A DNA stretch of 64,000 nt. Source: Oceanospirillaceae bacterium. Lineage in GTDB: Bacteria; Pseudomonadota; Gammaproteobacteria; Pseudomonadales; Balneatricaceae. The notes beneath the pieces were generated by a model that had not been told where the DNA came from, searched no databases, and was given only the letters and a program-made list of their open reading frames with translations. Positions within the stretch are counted from its first letter, which is position 1. Every line of letters begins with the position of its first letter. A program made the position numbers and the translations under genes. Positions 62,451 to 64,000 of the stretch are shown here, in pieces. The stretch lies in assembly GCA_013215505.1 (NCBI GenBank), contig JABSQZ010000001.1:434001-498000 (forward strand), in the 5' to 3' direction.

Positions 62451-63803
62451 TCAACTGCTAGTCTTTAAATAGCGCCTTTTACTGCTGCGTTGATCTTGTT
62501 CTGCCAAGAAACGCATTTTTTCCGAAATTTTTATCTCCAGACCTCGATTGCTCGGCCGGTAGTAACGGCGATCGGCAATCTGCTGTGGTAGATACTGCTC
62601 ACCGGCCGCATAGGCATTTGGCTCATCGTGCGCATATCGGTATTCGTCACCGTAGCCAAGCTCCTGCATCAGTTTTGTCGGAGCATTGCGCAAATGGTGC
62701 GGTACATCTAAATCAGCATCTGCTTTGATATCAGCACGGCACTGATTGTAAGCCAAATACAAACTATTACTTTTTGGGGCGCAGGCGCAGTAAACAGCAG
62801 CTTGCGCTATGGCTCTCTCTCCCTCCGCAGGCCCGACCCGCTCAAACGCATCCCAGGCAGACAATACCACTTGCATCGCTCTTGGATCGGCGTTACCAAT
62901 ATCTTCAGAGGCAATCGCCACCAGCCTGCGGGCAATATAAAGGGGGTCAGCCCCCCCTTCCAATATGCGACAACACCAGTACAGAGCACCATCGGCTGAT
63001 GAACCGCGCACCGATTTGTGAAATGCCGAAATCATGTCATAAAAAATATCGCCCTGCTTATCGAAACGTCTAACACTGTGGCTTAATACTTCCTGTAACT
63101 GACGCTCACCAATCACCCGACCACGCGGGCCCTCGACTGAAAGATCAGCGGCAATTTCTAATAAATTTAGCGCCCGCCTTGCATCACCGCCACTGGCTTG
63201 TGTCAGCTGCTGCAGAGCTTTGCCTTCAAACACTAGCCGCATCCTAGCCAGGCCGTTATGGCTATCTTCAAGTGCCTGTGTAAGCACTGTGCCGATCTCC
63301 GCTTCGGTTAAATTCTTTAACAGATAGACCCGGGCACGAGAGAGCAGTGCATTGTTTAGCTCGAAAGAAGGATTTTCCGTGGTAGCACCAACAAAAATGA
63401 AAGTGCCATCTTCGATGTACGGTAGAAACGCGTCTTGCTGAGATTTATTAAATCGATGTACCTCATCGACAAATAAGATGACTTTTTTGGCACTACTAAT
63501 AGCTACGTGCTTGGCTTCATCTATCGCCGCACGGATTTCCTTAACTCCGGAGAGCACTGCTGAGATGCTCATAAAGTGTGCATTGGCCGTTTGTGCCAGG
63601 AGTTTTGCCAAGGTGGTTTTTCCGACGCCTGGGGGGCCCCAGAGAATCATAGAATGCAATGCTCCCTGCTCTATCGCCTGCCGCAGCGGCTTGTCCGCTC
63701 CTAGCAAATGGCTCTGGCCAATGTAGCCAGAGAGTGTCGCAGGTCGCATCTTCGCCGCTAACGGCTGGTAACTGGGCGCTATGTCGGAAAACAAATCAGT
63801 CAT
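62451..63803 (-). CDS. rarA: Replication-associated recombination protein A (RarA/MgsA)
   Basis: The 450-residue AAA+ ATPase acts at stalled replication forks. Walker A is [15 protein letters not shown], Walker [16 protein letters not shown], sensor 1 [18 protein letters not shown] with the arginine finger. The start [30 protein letters not shown] and C-terminal tetramerisation region (LPHHLRN-like [19 protein letters not shown]) are as in E. coli RarA (447). Its start is 3 nt from the lolA stop, so lolA-rarA form an operon. Confidence 0.96.
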   Translation of the reverse strand: MTDLFSDIAPSYQPLAAKMRPATLSGYIGQSHLLGADKPLRQAIEQGALHSMILWGPPGVGKTTLAKLLAQTANAHFMSISAVLSGVKEIRAAIDEAKHVAISSAKKVILFVDEVHRFNKSQQDAFLPYIEDGTFIFVGATTENPSFELNNALLSRARVYLLKNLTEAEIGTVLTQALEDSHNGLARMRLVFEGKALQQLTQASGGDARRALNLLEIAADLSVEGPRGRVIGERQLQEVLSHSVRRFDKQGDIFYDMISAFHKSVRGSSADGALYWCCRILEGGADPLYIARRLVAIASEDIGNADPRAMQVVLSAWDAFERVGPAEGERAIAQAAVYCACAPKSNSLYLAYNQCRADIKADADLDVPHHLRNAPTKLMQELGYGDEYRYAHDEPNAYAAGEQYLPQQIADRRYYRPSNRGLEIKISEKMRFLAEQDQRSSKRRYLKTSS

Positions 63804-63806
63804 GGT

Positions 63807-64000
63807 TTAATTATCTGCAGCGTCAATCATTATGTCAGTACCCGCTGGGGCAGTAAACTTGAAAATATCCGCTTGCAGGTGCGGGTTTAATTTACTGTCG
63901 CTCAATATAATAGTGGTCTCACTGCCAAAAACATCCACTAACTTCAACTCTTGCATTTTTTCATCGGCGAAGAAAAGTTGAATTTTTTCAAAGCTCCCCT
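63807..64000 (-). CDS. lolA: Outer-membrane lipoprotein carrier LolA, C-terminal part
   Basis: Only the last 64 or so codons are in the window, running leftward to a TAA at 63807-63809. The visible portion (FFADEKMQELKLVDVFGSET, then NPHLQADIFKFTAPAGTDIM) is the C-terminal strand set of LolA, the periplasmic shuttle that carries lipoproteins from LolCDE to LolB. FKFTAPAGTD corresponds to the FxFxxPxGxD ending of the family. Placement next to rarA, as in Pseudomonas and E. coli, confirms it. Confidence 0.88.
   Translation of the reverse strand, partial: GSFEKIQLFFADEKMQELKLVDVFGSETTIILSDSKLNPHLQADIFKFTAPAGTDIMIDAADN

Overview
The window is chromosomal DNA from a gammaproteobacterium, most probably a marine member of the Pseudomonadales/Cellvibrionales side of the class. 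The reasons are gene content and order: ppiD, tRNA-Asp, hupB and lon in a row; yccA with tusDCBE; glnS, ppiB and lpxH; serS, crcB, rarA and lolA. These orders match what I remember of Pseudomonas-type genomes. I see no rRNA, prophage, insertion sequence or CRISPR array.

Layout. 1-9 kb is a sugar-import module. A ROK repressor stands divergent from a CUT1 ABC transporter (binding protein, two permeases, ATPase), followed by glucokinase and, convergently, phosphoglucose isomerase. A perfect inverted repeat brackets the transporter promoter and is the obvious ROK operator. 9-25 kb is accessory and visibly decaying. It holds a periplasmic solute-binding protein, pdxJ, a Cys-rich MarR regulator divergent from a secreted protein and a redoxin, an OprD-type porin, MFS and MATE exporters with their regulators, and several broken genes (an O6-methylguanine methyltransferase remnant, an MCP tail, a frameshifted YciI-like gene, and others). 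25-38 kb carries a histone-deacetylase-like amidohydrolase, an HD-GYP-like protein without its catalytic residues, an HPP/TetR pair, ppiC, an SLC13/TrkA-C permease with a LysR regulator, yegD, aroA, and a cupin/AraC pair. 38-44 kb is the conserved proteostasis block (ppiD, tRNA-Asp, hupB, lon) plus nfuA. 44-52 kb has a CPA2 antiporter, mtnN, truC, yccA, the tus sulfur relay for 2-thiouridine, glxR-hyi and an orphan cheW. 52-54.6 kb is a trimethylamine-dehydrogenase-like flavoenzyme in more GC-rich DNA. The rest is housekeeping.

How the genes work together. The best-supported circuit is sugar uptake, glucokinase, then glucose-6-phosphate isomerase, under ROK control. TusD, TusC, TusB and TusE form a sulfur-transfer chain for tRNA wobble uridine. 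GlxR and Hyi act on tartronate semialdehyde and hydroxypyruvate.

The most notable non-coding signals are these. (1) A 19-bp Fur-box match sits between two convergent 3' ends with a promoter and a UUCG-loop terminator, predicting an iron-regulated small RNA of about 135 nt. (2) A diverged copy of the first about 90 bp of glk lies directly upstream of glk and is stop-start coupled to it. (3) Three tandem units of about 95-106 bp each carry two hairpins. (4) Heptanucleotide tandem repeats recur just after stop codons.
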